Below are positions 10,261 through 20,836 of a stretch of 64,000 nt of DNA, one piece after another. The position numbers and the translations under genes are program-made. The number at the start of each line of letters is the position of its first letter. Position 1 is the stretch's first letter. The notes beneath the pieces are model-generated. The model was given only the letters and a program-made list of their open reading frames with translations. It did no database searches and was not told where the DNA came from. Source of the stretch: Welwitschia mirabilis (Eukaryota; Gnetophyta; Gnetopsida; Welwitschiales); contig JBOZIK010000001.1 of assembly GCA_051453625.1 (NCBI GenBank), positions 111,938,683 to 112,002,682 of the forward strand. The letters are read 5' to 3'.

Positions 10261-13200
10261 ACAATTTCTATCATTTACATAAACTAAATAGTCACCCTAT
10301 ATTTCTAACATCTAACTATGCATAAAATATATTATTCATAATGTAAATTTTTGTCTTATCATTTCTTTCAAACCCAAGCCTTACTAGTTCCTAGTAAATA
10401 ATCAAATCCTTAAAGCATTTTCCTAGAATATGAGTTGATAATATCTTCCCTAGATAGAATCTAACTTATACTATTTCCTTGATATATGTCTTGTCATATT
10501 GATAGAATACTTTTTTTTGATAAATTTTAAAACTTCAAGTTCATAATATTTGAATAATATGTCAAACCTAAAAATGATTCTTTAATTTCATACAAGTATC
10601 TTTATAAATATGAAGAAACATAGTACTATGGTGTTAGATATCATAATTGTTTAGCAATAGTACATATGCTTTAAAGATAGCAACATACAAGAAATTTAAG
10701 AACATAAAATATTAGAAATGAAAAATTGAAAATTTTCTTACAACTTTATAGTAGGTTTATTATAAGAATAAGTATTGAAATAAATCTAGAGTTATTGTAT
10801 TTTAATAATATAATACTATATCTTTTTATATAATTCTAGTATTAATAGTTTTTAGAATGATAATTATAAATAATAAAAACATGAAATAAGAAAAACATGC
10901 TTCTACATAACTTTCTAAATGAATTTTTTATGTTCCCTTTCTTTTTAATTATTAATATTTTTCTATTTTATTACTCTTTTTTAAATAAAAAACTAAAATT
11001 ATTTCATGATATTTTTTAATTATTATTTTTACTTTATTTAAAAGATAAAACTCTTTTATTATATATAAAACTAGTTAAAGGGATCTTCTAGAATTCTCAA
11101 GGGGTTTTAAAAAGTTCCAAGTGGCTTTGAATCTTTTCAAAGATGTATTAAAAAAAAAATCTAAGAGAAAAATAATGTTTAAGAAAGGAGGCATAAGCAT
11201 TGATTTATTCAAGTTGTCAAGACAACATGAAGCTCAAATAAAGTCTTCAAGAATCATGGTTCCTGAAGAGGATCTTTAAGCTCAAGCATCCATAACTCTT
11301 AAAAATATTGTATTTACTATGGCTATTACCACTAGTAAGTGAATCATTATTTCATTCTCCTTGTAATCCCTTTACTAAGGTAAACATTTTTAGATAGTTT
11401 CATAAATACAGCATATGTGCTTCTTCTTTCCTCCCTTTTATTGTTCTTTGATATGGTTTTATTTTCCTAAGATTCTAATTCATTTTGATTAGATTTCTGG
11501 CTTGTCTTATTTATGTGTTAATTTAAGTAAGTTTTGCAGTTATTTCATCCACTTGAGTTGACAAACTACTCATCTTCAATCTAAGAGAGAGATGAAGTGA
11601 GGCGGAAAGACAGTGGTAGCCACTACTAGGTAATAGGCAGGGAAAGTAGAGGAGTTGGAATCTATATGTGAAGTATTTAATAGGGATTATTTGATTAGTT
11701 ATAAGAATTCACTAACTCAAGAGGGAAAGCAAGAGAAGGCATAAAAATAATCATAATGTGGTCTTTGGATCCATTACTTTTTTCATTTTCTACTTTCTTT
11801 AATTTCTTAGGTAGCCCCTTCTTAGATAACTGACAATTTAAGGCATGCATAAAAGATGAACATAAGGAAGAATTTATGGTTATGGAAACTTCTAAAGAAA
11901 ATNNNNNNNNNNNNNNNNNNNNNNNNNNNNNNNNNNNNNNNNNNNNNNNNNNNNNNNNNNNNNNNNNNNNNNNNNNNNNNNNNNNNNNNNNNNNNNNNNN
12001 NNAATAAGTACTGAAATAAATCTAGAGCTATTGTATTTTAATAATATAACATTACCTCTTTTTATAAAATTCTAGTATTAATTTTTTTTAAAATGATAAT
12101 TATAAATAATAAAAACATGAAATAAGAAAAACATGCTTCTAAATAACTTTTTAAATGAATTTTTTATGTTCCCTTTCTTTTTAATTATTAATATTTTTCT
12201 CTTTTATTTTTCTTTTTTAAATAAAAACTAAAATTCTTTAATGATCTTTTTTAATTATTATTTTTACTTTATTTGAAAGATAAAACTCTTTTATAATATA
12301 TAAAACTAGTTAAATGGACCTTCTAGAATTCTCAAGGGGTTTTTAAAAGTTCCAAGTGGCTTTGAATATTTTCAAAGAGGTATTCAAAAAAATATTTTAG
12401 AGAAAAATATCATTTAGGAAAGGAGGCATAAAAGTTGATTTATTCAAGTTGTCAAGTCAACATGAAGCTCAAAGGGAGTCTTCAAGAATCATTTATCTTG
12501 AAGAGGATCTTTGAGCTCAAGCACCCATAACTCTTGAAAAAATTGTATTTACTATGGCTATCACCACTAGAAAGTGCATAACTGTTTCATTCTCCCTGCA
12601 ATCCCTTTACTAAGGTAAACCTTTTTAGATAATTCCATAAATATAGCATATGTGCTTCTTCTTTCCTCCATTTTCGTGTTCTTTAATATGGTTTAATTTT
12701 TCCAGGATCTTAATTCATTTTGATTAGAGTTCTGGCTTGTCTTTTTTATAAGTTAATTTAATTAATTTTTGCAGTTATTTCATCCACTCAAGATGACAAA
12801 CTGCTTATTTTCAATCTAAGAGAGAGATTGGGTGAGGTGTAAAAATAGTAATAACTACTACTAGGTAATAGGCAAGGAAAGCATAGGAGTTGGAATCTAT
12901 ATGTGAAGTATTTAATAAGGATTATTTAGTTAACTATAAGCATTTACTAAGTCAGGAGGAGAAGCAAGAGGAGGAACGAAAATAATCATAATGAGGTCTT
13001 TGGGTCCATTACATTTTTCATTTTCTACTTTCTTTAATTTCTTAGGTAGCCAGCTTTAGATAACTGACAGTTTCAGGCATGCATGAAAGATGAATATAAG
13101 GAAGATTTTGTGGTTGTGGTAACTTCTAAAGAAAACAAAGTTGACAAATGTAGATTCATATGTAGAAGAAAGTCTCATTAATAATAAATGGCTATATGCA

Positions 13201-13502
13201 GTTACCAAGTTTTCATAAATCAGAAATTAGTAATAAACATATTAGAGGAAGTTAAGTTCAGCAAAGTTCTTGCTTCTTTTCTTAAACATCCAGTAATGTC
13301 TTCTTCATTTTCTACTCTTATACATTTGGATATAGTAAATTATATCTCTATATTCTTCATTACTATAATTCCTATTTCCATTATTTAAGAGTTGTCTAAT
13401 AAAATTTCTTCTTCTAACATGCAAGAAACTAATGAGATTTCAACATATCTATGAATACATTTTAGGTCACAATATGAATAATCAAGCTTCTATTATAATG
13501 AG
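10261..13502. other. Unassigned AT-rich DNA, pre-insertion flank of family-A element
   Basis: I recognise no domain, tRNA-like site or LTR end here. The piece 10769-11902 is repeated at 12003-13140 across the gap at 11903-12002, mostly by substitutions. Parts look transcript-like on the plus strand: pyrimidine-rich stretches ending in TTTTGCAG (about 11529 and 12767) precede a purine-rich segment that is well preserved in both versions. A plus frame of 66 codons at 13188-13388 has no family resemblance. The region ends sharply at 13502, where a family-A LTR begins without a preceding PPT, so it is flanking DNA. Confidence 0.35.
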
Positions 13503-15495
13503 TGTTGTGATGTAAAATTATCTATATTTGATATGGTATTTTAAGTACTTTTATGGGATATTTAGACAGGTTTAAGTGAAGTTTCAATGATTATAGAGAG
13601 TCAATGGGTTACTTACAAAAATGTGCAATCCTCAACATATCTAGAGGTATTTCAAGTAGATTCTAATACTTAGCATTTTAAGAAGAAGAATAATAATCTA
13701 AGAGGCTAATTTCCCTTAGTTGACAAGCTTAAGAATTCTATTATTTCCTCTGTTGTTTTCACAATAGTCAGGATGATAGTGATGTTGACATAGACTGAGG
13801 GTGTAGAGCTAGAAACTAATTAGTCATCTACTATTGGAGGGTTTTATTCCCATAGTCATCTTGATAATAGTTAAGATGATAACTATTTTATATGAACAAA
13901 ACAAATTATCTTTATAATTGAGTCATGTACACTATGTGGGCTACTAGGTTTTCATTTCTAATAGTTAGGTTTTTGTTTCTAGAATCTTTAATATAATACT
14001 ATAACTACCCCCTTACACTCAATCCCAAAATGATATTTAGTATTATAAAATCTTGTGATGGAAGATTAAAGGGCAAGAGGTCCATCTTATGCTATAATAA
14101 AAGTCTTCCTTGATGTTGAACTTTATATCCTTCATTGAGGTGATGCCACTTTATAAGTGGATGTTGATTTAAGATTAATAAGAGATTGCTTTACTTCTAT
14201 TATGTGCATCTTTCTTATGATTTATGTTGGTTATGATTCTATAATAGTTTTATAGTTGATCTAGGTCATAAGAGCAACCTTTCTTAAGGTTGATCCTATT
14301 ATTTTAGTAGTTTCATGTCATTTGATATTGATTTTCTATAACTTAATAATTGCATCTTTCTATAATTTGTTTAATGTACATTATAGCNNNNNNNNNNNNN
14401 NNNNNNNNNNNNNNNNNNNNNNNNNNNNNNNNNNNNNNNNNNNNNNNNNNNNNNNNNNNNNNNNNNNNNNNNNNNNNNNNNNNNNNNTGTTTTCACAATA
14501 GTCAGGATGATAGTGATGTTGACATAGACTGAGGGTGTAGAGATAGAAACTAATTAGTCATCTACTATTATAGGGTTTCATTCCCATAGTCATCTTGATA
14601 ATAGTTAAGATTATAAGTATTTTATATAAACAAAATAAATTCTCTTTATAATTGAGTCATGTACCCTATGTGGGCTACTAGGATTTCATTTCTAATAGTT
14701 ACATTTTTGTTTCTAGAATCTTTAATATAATACTATAACTAATCCCTTGCACTCACTTCCAAAATGATCTTTAGTATTATAAAATCTTGTGATGGAAGAT
14801 TAAGGGGCAAGAGGTCCATCTTATGCTATAATAAAAAGTCTTCCTTGATGTTGGGCTCTGTATCCTTCATTGAGGTGATATCACTTTATAAGTGGATGTT
14901 GATTTATGATTAATAAGAGATTTATTTACTTCTATTATGTGCAGCTTTCTTATAGCTTACGTTGGTTACGATTCTGTAACAGTTTTATAGTTGATCTAGG
15001 TCATAAGGGCAACCTTTCTTAAGGTTGATCCTATTATTTTAGTAGTTGCATGTCATTCCATATTGCATTTCTATAATTTAATAGTTGCATCTTTTAATAA
15101 TTTGTTTAGTGTACATTATAGCTTATGTTGGTTAGGATTAAGTGATAGTTTTTTCTAATTGATTTAAGTTATAAGGGTTAATCTTAGAGATATAAAGATT
15201 GGTAGTTAAATAAATTCATTAGTTAGAGTTAATCCATTTGCATTCCATTTATAAGCATTACATTAGCATTAATATTATATTGTATTTCTACATTATTATT
15301 ATTTTAGTTACTTAAAAGGAAAATGACCAAACATACTTTGTCAAAATCAATTCTTTAACTTCTTACCTTAGTGCCTTTGACAAAGTAAAACATTCTAGTT
15401 AACTCTTATCTATATGAGTGTGTGTTTTGTACAAGTATTTGTGATTTATAGGATTTTTTAAGGACTTAAGAATTACATAAATTCATATCATAACA
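13503..15495 (+). mobile_element. Family-A 5' LTR (copy A1)
   Basis: The LTR begins TGTTGTGATG and ends in CATAACA just before a PBS. It has no PPT on its left, so it is a 5' LTR. It contains the gap 14388-14487 with overlapping versions on both sides (13754-14387 and 14488-15120). Subtracting the overlap gives about 1.26 kb, the same length as gap-free copy A2. Inside are two of the imperfect palindromes typical of this family (about 13767-13797 and 13853-13890) and the conserved block 'GATGGAAGATTAAAGGG' (about 14057). It is followed by leader DNA and a gag-like fragment in the same orientation. Confidence 0.75.
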
Positions 15496-15499
15496 TCTT

Positions 15500-15516
15500 T
15501 ATGCCATTGTTGAGGA
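15500..15516 (+). other. Decayed PBS of Athila/Tat type (copy A1)
   Basis: TATGCCATTGTTGAGGA follows the LTR end after four bases. It aligns to the TGGCGCCGTTGCCGGGGA primer-binding site used by plant Athila/Tat Ty3 elements with one missing base and otherwise only C/T and G/A changes. The site would prime minus-strand DNA synthesis from a host tRNA. It fixes the direction of this copy as plus. Confidence 0.65.
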
Positions 15517-15913
15517 ATGTCACAAGGAGCTGGAGGATTGTCATTCCTAGATAAGTACCTTAGATCTTAATTTAAGTTAGTTATCTAAATAATGTTATTT
15601 TTCTACTATAGATTCCATAGGTTTACTTTCATAATTTTTATTTTATAGAGTTAATAAGCCATCTTTGCTTCTCTATCATCTAGACATGGTATGATCAAAA
15701 GTTTGCAATTAGTAATTTTCTATTTTTCTGCAATAAGGTTTTCTATTTTTGTAGTAGTATAATAAAGTCAACATTATCCTCTCTATCATCTAGATGACTA
15801 AGCAGATAATTGTTTATTCTTTATTATTATTACTATTATTATTATTATTATTATTATTGCAAAATATCTATTTATCATCTTTCATATCATCTCAATACTG
15901 CCAAGATGATGAA
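15517..15913 (+). other. Leader of family-A copy A1
   Basis: This is the noncoding leader between the PBS and the gag-like region. It contains repeats of 'CTCTATCATCTAGA' (about 15678 and 15780) and a TTA microsatellite (15821-15858). A gap of 187 N follows (15914-16100). Confidence 0.5.
15821..15858 (+). repeat. (TTA)n microsatellite
   Basis: About 12 TTA units with a single interrupting TAC. It produces leucine-run and tyrosine-run frames on the plus strand that have no meaning as proteins. Confidence 0.9.
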
Positions 15914-16100
15914 NNNNNNNNNNNNNNNNNNNNNNNNNNNNNNNNNNNNNNNNNNNNNNNNNNNNNNNNNNNNNNNNNNNNNNNNNNNNNNNNNNNNNNN
16001 NNNNNNNNNNNNNNNNNNNNNNNNNNNNNNNNNNNNNNNNNNNNNNNNNNNNNNNNNNNNNNNNNNNNNNNNNNNNNNNNNNNNNNNNNNNNNNNNNNNN

Positions 16101-16583
16101 AAAGGAGAAAAAACATGAGAATTTCTAAGGAAAATGATAAAAGATCAATTTGAGAAATTTTTGCAAAAGAAAGTTGGACAACACCAAATATTGTTAAGAC
16201 TAGGAATTGGGCCCCTTTCTCTTTGCAACCTTTTTATTTCTTTTCCTCTTCTTTTTAGGATTCATGTAGAAATAATAATGAGGATTTTCAACATTTCGGA
16301 GATTTCATGTCATTTAGAGTAGCATCATACAATCATTTTAGTAAACCTCAACCATATCCCATGAATTACTATGAAGGCTATCCATATTTCATAAATTACA
16401 ATGGAGAAGAAGAAAAATCACTTCATGGATCAATCAAAGAAATGAAAAAGATGCAAGAAATTACAAATAAAAATTTAGAGAACTAAGATAATAACATAGA
16501 AAATCTGATTAGAATCCTTTAACAAAATATAATTTAAGATTAATTGTCTCAAGGTTCATTTACAACATAATATTCGCAAGCCT
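16101..16583 (+). pseudogene. Family-A gag-like ORF fragment (copy A1)
   Basis: Plus-strand coding remnant related to the minus-strand ORF at 25.7-28.7 kb. It shares the block 'LLRLGIGPLSLCNLF' (about 16190-16235; counterpart 'MLRVGIKPLPLFNLL' at 28600-28650). After a frame change it shares 'MNYYEG' (about 16360; counterpart 'MHYYEE') followed by an acidic-basic stretch with 'NLEN' and 'NIENL' (about 16475-16510; counterpart 'NIENLLEI'). The leucine/asparagine-spaced tail resembles the region after the zinc-binding part of Athila/Tat Gag, where 'LENQIGQLA' is usual; that comparison is inference. The fragment stops abruptly at about 16583, where an oppositely oriented LTR begins. Confidence 0.5.
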
Positions 16584-17846
16584 TATTGTGGTGTGAATTT
16601 GTGTTATCTTTAAGTCCTTATGTGTAACCTATAAATCACAATACTTCTCCAAAAAAAAAAAAAAACACATTAATATAGAATGAAGTCAACCCAAATGTAA
16701 TAATCCATTGAAGGCAATAGGCTAGAAGTTATAAAATTGATTTTACAAAGTATTTTAGTATTTTCCTTTTAGTAAATAAAAATAAAGAACAATGTAAATG
16801 CAATACAAGATGAATGATGATGAAATTAAAATGGAGGAAATACAAGTTTAATGAGTCTATTTGAATTCCAATCCTCTTGTTACAAGATTTAGCCTTGTAA
16901 ATTTGATCAATTAGGAGGATTTTATTACCTATTTCTAACCAACATGAGCTATAAGATATGTCAAACAAAATATGAATAATGAAAATATGGAAACAAAATA
17001 AAATGAAATACAATGGAATATTTAAGCTAATAATGTCAACCTTAATAAGATTGATTTTATAATCTAGAAAAGCTATGAAGCTATCACTAAATGATAGTAG
17101 ACTTAAACCATAATAAATATTTACAAAATAGAATCGAAAAGAGTTTTTAAATTAATCATCAATTTAACATCCACTTACAACAAAGTAGCAGTCCCTTAAT
17201 GGAGGATATTTTATCCAAAACCAATAAAATCTTCTCTTTGTAGCTAATGAATGGACCTCTTATATTTTAATATTCCATCACAAGAATATTTGGTATAAAA
17301 GACGAAAAAGGAAGGGAACGCAAAAGAGGATATTTATAGTTTTACATTGAAGTTCTATAAGCAAAACCCTAAAAGTTGGAGAAGAAATCCTAGCAACTTA
17401 CATGAGTGACATGAGCTTATTATAAAGATAATTTTTTTCATTCATACAAAATAGTTGTCATCTTGACTATCATGGGGACAACACTAGGGATAATACTCCA
17501 TAAGAAGAGGTGATCCATTAGCTTCAAGCCCTATAGTCAACTCCATAGCTTTAGTCCATGTTAGCAGTAATATCATCCTAAATATCATGGGACTGATAGA
17601 AAGGATAATAGAATTCTTTATCTTTTTGGCTTAAGAGAAATTAGTGTTCTACATTGTTAATTTTCCTTCAAGACATGAAGTATCAGAATAATCTTGAGAT
17701 TCCTCCAAATATGCTAAGAATTGCAAGTTTTAGTGATCATATCATTAATTCTCCATAATTGTTAGAATTAAGTTTAAACCTATATAAATCTCCTACAAAC
17801 ATACTCAAAATACCCCATCAAAATCTTACAAATTAGCATTACAACA
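16584..17846 (-). mobile_element. Family-A 3' LTR, gap-free (copy A2)
   Basis: The minus strand starts TGTTGTAATG at 17846, directly after a G-rich PPT, and ends ..CACACCACAATA at 16584, the expected CAACA end with C-to-T. Its length of 1263 bases is gap-free and serves as the reference for the family. A minus-strand TATAAATA (17331-17338) is the likely promoter. Two imperfect palindromes lie near 17454-17483 and 17568-17600. There is no PBS beyond the left end, so it is a 3' LTR, joined to the gag-like fragment of copy A1. Confidence 0.8.
17331..17338 (-). promoter_or_regulatory. TATA box of family-A LTR
   Basis: Minus-strand CTATAAATATCCTC has a TATAAATA core. The same core at the same place is kept in copy A5 (55822-55829, minus) and in weaker form in A3 (about 20334). 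It would mark the U3/R border about 30 bases further along the minus strand. Confidence 0.55.
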
Positions 17847-17860
17847 TAGTCCCCTACTTA
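17847..17860 (-). other. PPT of family-A copy A2
   Basis: On the minus strand, AAGTAGGGGACTA directly precedes the LTR start. The counterpart in copy A6 is AAGTGGGGAACAA (61427-61439). A polypurine tract at this place primes plus-strand synthesis and identifies the adjacent LTR as the 3' one. Confidence 0.65.
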
Positions 17861-18300
17861 GTCTGGTCAATCCCTGATAAAGTAAGTGATTAATAATATT
17901 GCGAGACAATTTAACTAAGATAACCAGCAACTAGAAAAAATGTAAAGTGAGTTCAAAAATTTTTATCTTGTAGGAATAAACATCAAAAACCAATTAAATA
18001 ATATAATACCTGACTAGGATGTATAATAGATATGTAATTCTGCTTATCATTTTGATGACAATGGGGATGATAGCACTTCTAAAATTAGAATGAAAGTTAG
18101 GTACGTACAATATGATTATTAGAGAAATATAATTATTAACATATTCATTATCCTCCTTCTTAAAATGTATAAAACATTATAATATAACAAATGAATTTCA
18201 TACATACAAAAAATTATTATAAAATGTAACTATCATAGCTTCAGAAAATGATGATGTATATTCATAATTCAAGACAATGATACTAAAATGGATGTATATA
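17861..18300 (-). other. Family-A 3' noncoding region (copy A2)
   Basis: This is AT-rich noncoding DNA upstream of the PPT, with one imperfect palindrome at about 18045-18075 (TTATCATTTTGATGAC and GGGGATGATA). It is cut by the gap 18301-18400, after which the sequence restarts inside the LTR. Confidence 0.5.
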
Positions 18301-18400
18301 NNNNNNNNNNNNNNNNNNNNNNNNNNNNNNNNNNNNNNNNNNNNNNNNNNNNNNNNNNNNNNNNNNNNNNNNNNNNNNNNNNNNNNNNNNNNNNNNNNNN

Positions 18401-18788
18401 TCATTTTGACTATCATAGGGACAACAATAGTGATAATACTCCATAAGAAAAGGTGATCCAAAGCTTCAAGCCCCATAGTAAACTCCATAGCTTTACTTCA
18501 TGTTAGCAGTAATATCGTCCTAACTATCATGGAGATGATAGAAAGGATGATAGGCCTATTTATCTTTTTAGCTTAAGATAAATTAGTGTTCTACATTATT
18601 AATTTTCCTTCAAGACATGAAGTATCAGAATAATCTTCAGATTCCTCCACATATGCTAAGAAGTGCATGTTTTAATGATCATACCATACATTCTTTATAA
18701 TTATCAGAATTTCATCTAAACTTGTATCAATATCCTACAAATGTACTTAAAATACCCCATCAAAATCTTATAAATTAGCATTACAACA
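18401..18788 (-). mobile_element. Second version of the copy A2 LTR start
   Basis: This repeats 17446-17846 with about 9 % substitutions and ends at the same LTR start (18788). The PPT follows on its right. It is a redundant contig end, useful mainly to show that differences between versions are substitutions rather than sequencing-type indels. Confidence 0.65.
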
Positions 18789-19610
18789 TAGCCTCCTACT
18801 TAGCCTTGTCAGTCCTTGATAATGTAAGTGATTAATAATATTACGAGCCAATTTAACTAAGATAACCAACAATTAGAAAAAATGTAAAGTGAGTTCAAAA
18901 ATTTTTATCTTGTAGGAATAAACATCAAAAACCAAAATAAAAGTTAGATTCCTACAATATGATCATTAGAGAAATACAATTATTGACATATTCATTATCC
19001 TCCTTTTTAAAATGTATAACACATTGTAATATAACAAATGGATTTCATACATACAAAGAATTATTTTAAAATGTAATTCTGATAGCTTTAGAACATGATG
19101 ATGTGTATGCATAATTCAAAACAATGATACTAAAATGGATGTATATAAATCAAGTAGTAATAACTCAAAATGATGTACACAAGTCCATTAGTAAGTTTTA
19201 AATACATTCTACAAGGGGTAAAGTGTAAAGAATAATCATAACATTATTTTTCATGTCCATAATGTTCTAGATGTTTTAAATCATATCTATAGGAATACTC
19301 TATGATTATGTTACTATAACGTTGCTAGATAATGTACATGAAAAGTTATTCAAGTAATATGAAATCATATTCAAACTATCACATCATAAATATGTAACAT
19401 AAAAGCTCAAAAGATGGTCCCTTTAAAACTAAAATATTTTCTCAATATCTTAAAGTTAGCTTAAAAATATATTTTTCCCTTCCCCTCCCCTTTCCTTTCC
19501 TCACCCAAGAGGTGAATCAAGACATTCCAAATTGTAACACAACTAAAATGATTATTGTTATTCTATCTGTTATGGGAATAATAAATGTAAAATAACACTC
19601 ATCAAATGAT
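18789..19610 (-). other. Family-A 3' noncoding region with G-rich tract (copy A2)
   Basis: The sequence matches 20837-21650 of copy A3. It includes a pyrimidine-rich run (19474-19505) that is a G-rich purine tract on the minus strand, and one weak palindrome at about 19548-19577. It stops at 'CATCAAATG' (about 19608), where the LTR of copy A3 begins. A3 therefore interrupts or abuts the inside of A2. Confidence 0.5.
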
Positions 19611-20727
19611 TACTGTGGTATGAATTTATGCAATTTGTAAGTCCTTTATGTAAACCTGTAAATAAATTTACTTGCAAAAAAAAAACACACTAGTATAGAT
19701 AAAATTTAAATTGAATGTTATAACTCCAACAAAGGCATTAGGATTGAAGTTAGAGAATTGATTTACAAAATTATTTTTCGTCTTTTATCTTTAAATAAAT
19801 GAAAGTAAAAAAAATAAAAATACAATGCAATGGTAAATGAAAATGAACTGTAATGGATGAGAATGGATTCTATTGGATTCTAATTCTCCTGTTACAAGAA
19901 CTAGCTCTCTATGATTCAAATTAATTAAGAATAATTCATCAATTATTTCTAAACAATGTGAATTATGAGATATGCCAAATTAAATAGGGAATGAAATATG
20001 GAATTGAAATAAAACAAGTATGCAAATCTAAAATAAAATAATCAACCTTAATAAAGGTTACCTTATAACCTAAATAAATTATAGAATTGTTACTTTAACT
20101 ATGACCCACTTAAACCATAAGGGACATAAAAACAATTATAGTAAAAAGAGTATTTCAATTTATCATAAATTTTACATCCACTTACAAAAAAGAAGAATCT
20201 TTTCAATGGAGGATACTTAGCCCAACACTAAGGTGATTTCTCTCTATAACTATGGAATGAACCTCTTGTCCTTCAGTCTTCTTTCATAAGAACATTGGGT
20301 ATAAAAGATGAATTAAAAGTGAGGAAAAGGGAGGTATTTATGGTTTTACATTAAAAGTTTTATAATCATAATACTAGAAGTTATAAAAGGAACCCTAGTA
20401 GCCTAGGTGGGGCACATGACCCCATTACAAGATAGTTCAGTCCTATATATACATAACAATTGTTGTTCTGACTGTTATGAGGATGATAATGCGGATGATA
20501 TTTCATTGATTCTAAGCTCTAATCCAACTTGCTATTGTAATAGGATAATATAATATTATTGTCCTCTTTATCATAGGGAGGATATTGGGGATGATAACCT
20601 TCCAAATATCTCTAGCTAAATCAAATCAACCTTCTTTATCATTTATCTTCCTCTAATACACTAAGTACCAAAACGTGCCTAAAATGCCTCCAATTATGCC
20701 AAGAATTAAGTGTCTTTATGATTATTC
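19611..20727 (-). mobile_element. Family-A 3' LTR (copy A3)
   Basis: The left end TACTGTGGTATG (minus strand ..CATACCACAGTA) matches the ends of the other copies. The LTR start lies inside the gap 20728-20836, because internal 3' DNA with a decayed PPT resumes at 20837. It carries palindromes at about 20461-20496 and 20553-20602. This is the 3' LTR of the long minus-strand non-autonomous element that runs to 29907. Confidence 0.7.
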
Positions 20728-20836
20728 NNNNNNNNNNNNNNNNNNNNNNNNNNNNNNNNNNNNNNNNNNNNNNNNNNNNNNNNNNNNNNNNNNNNNNNNN
20801 NNNNNNNNNNNNNNNNNNNNNNNNNNNNNNNNNNNN

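Noticed and set aside
13188-13388. 66-codon plus-strand frame
   Set aside because: It resembles no family I know, has no second copy for comparison, and lies in unassigned AT-rich DNA. Length alone is not convincing.
15794-16153. Plus-strand frames with leucine or tyrosine runs
   Set aside because: They arise from the TTA microsatellite and continue through 187 N.
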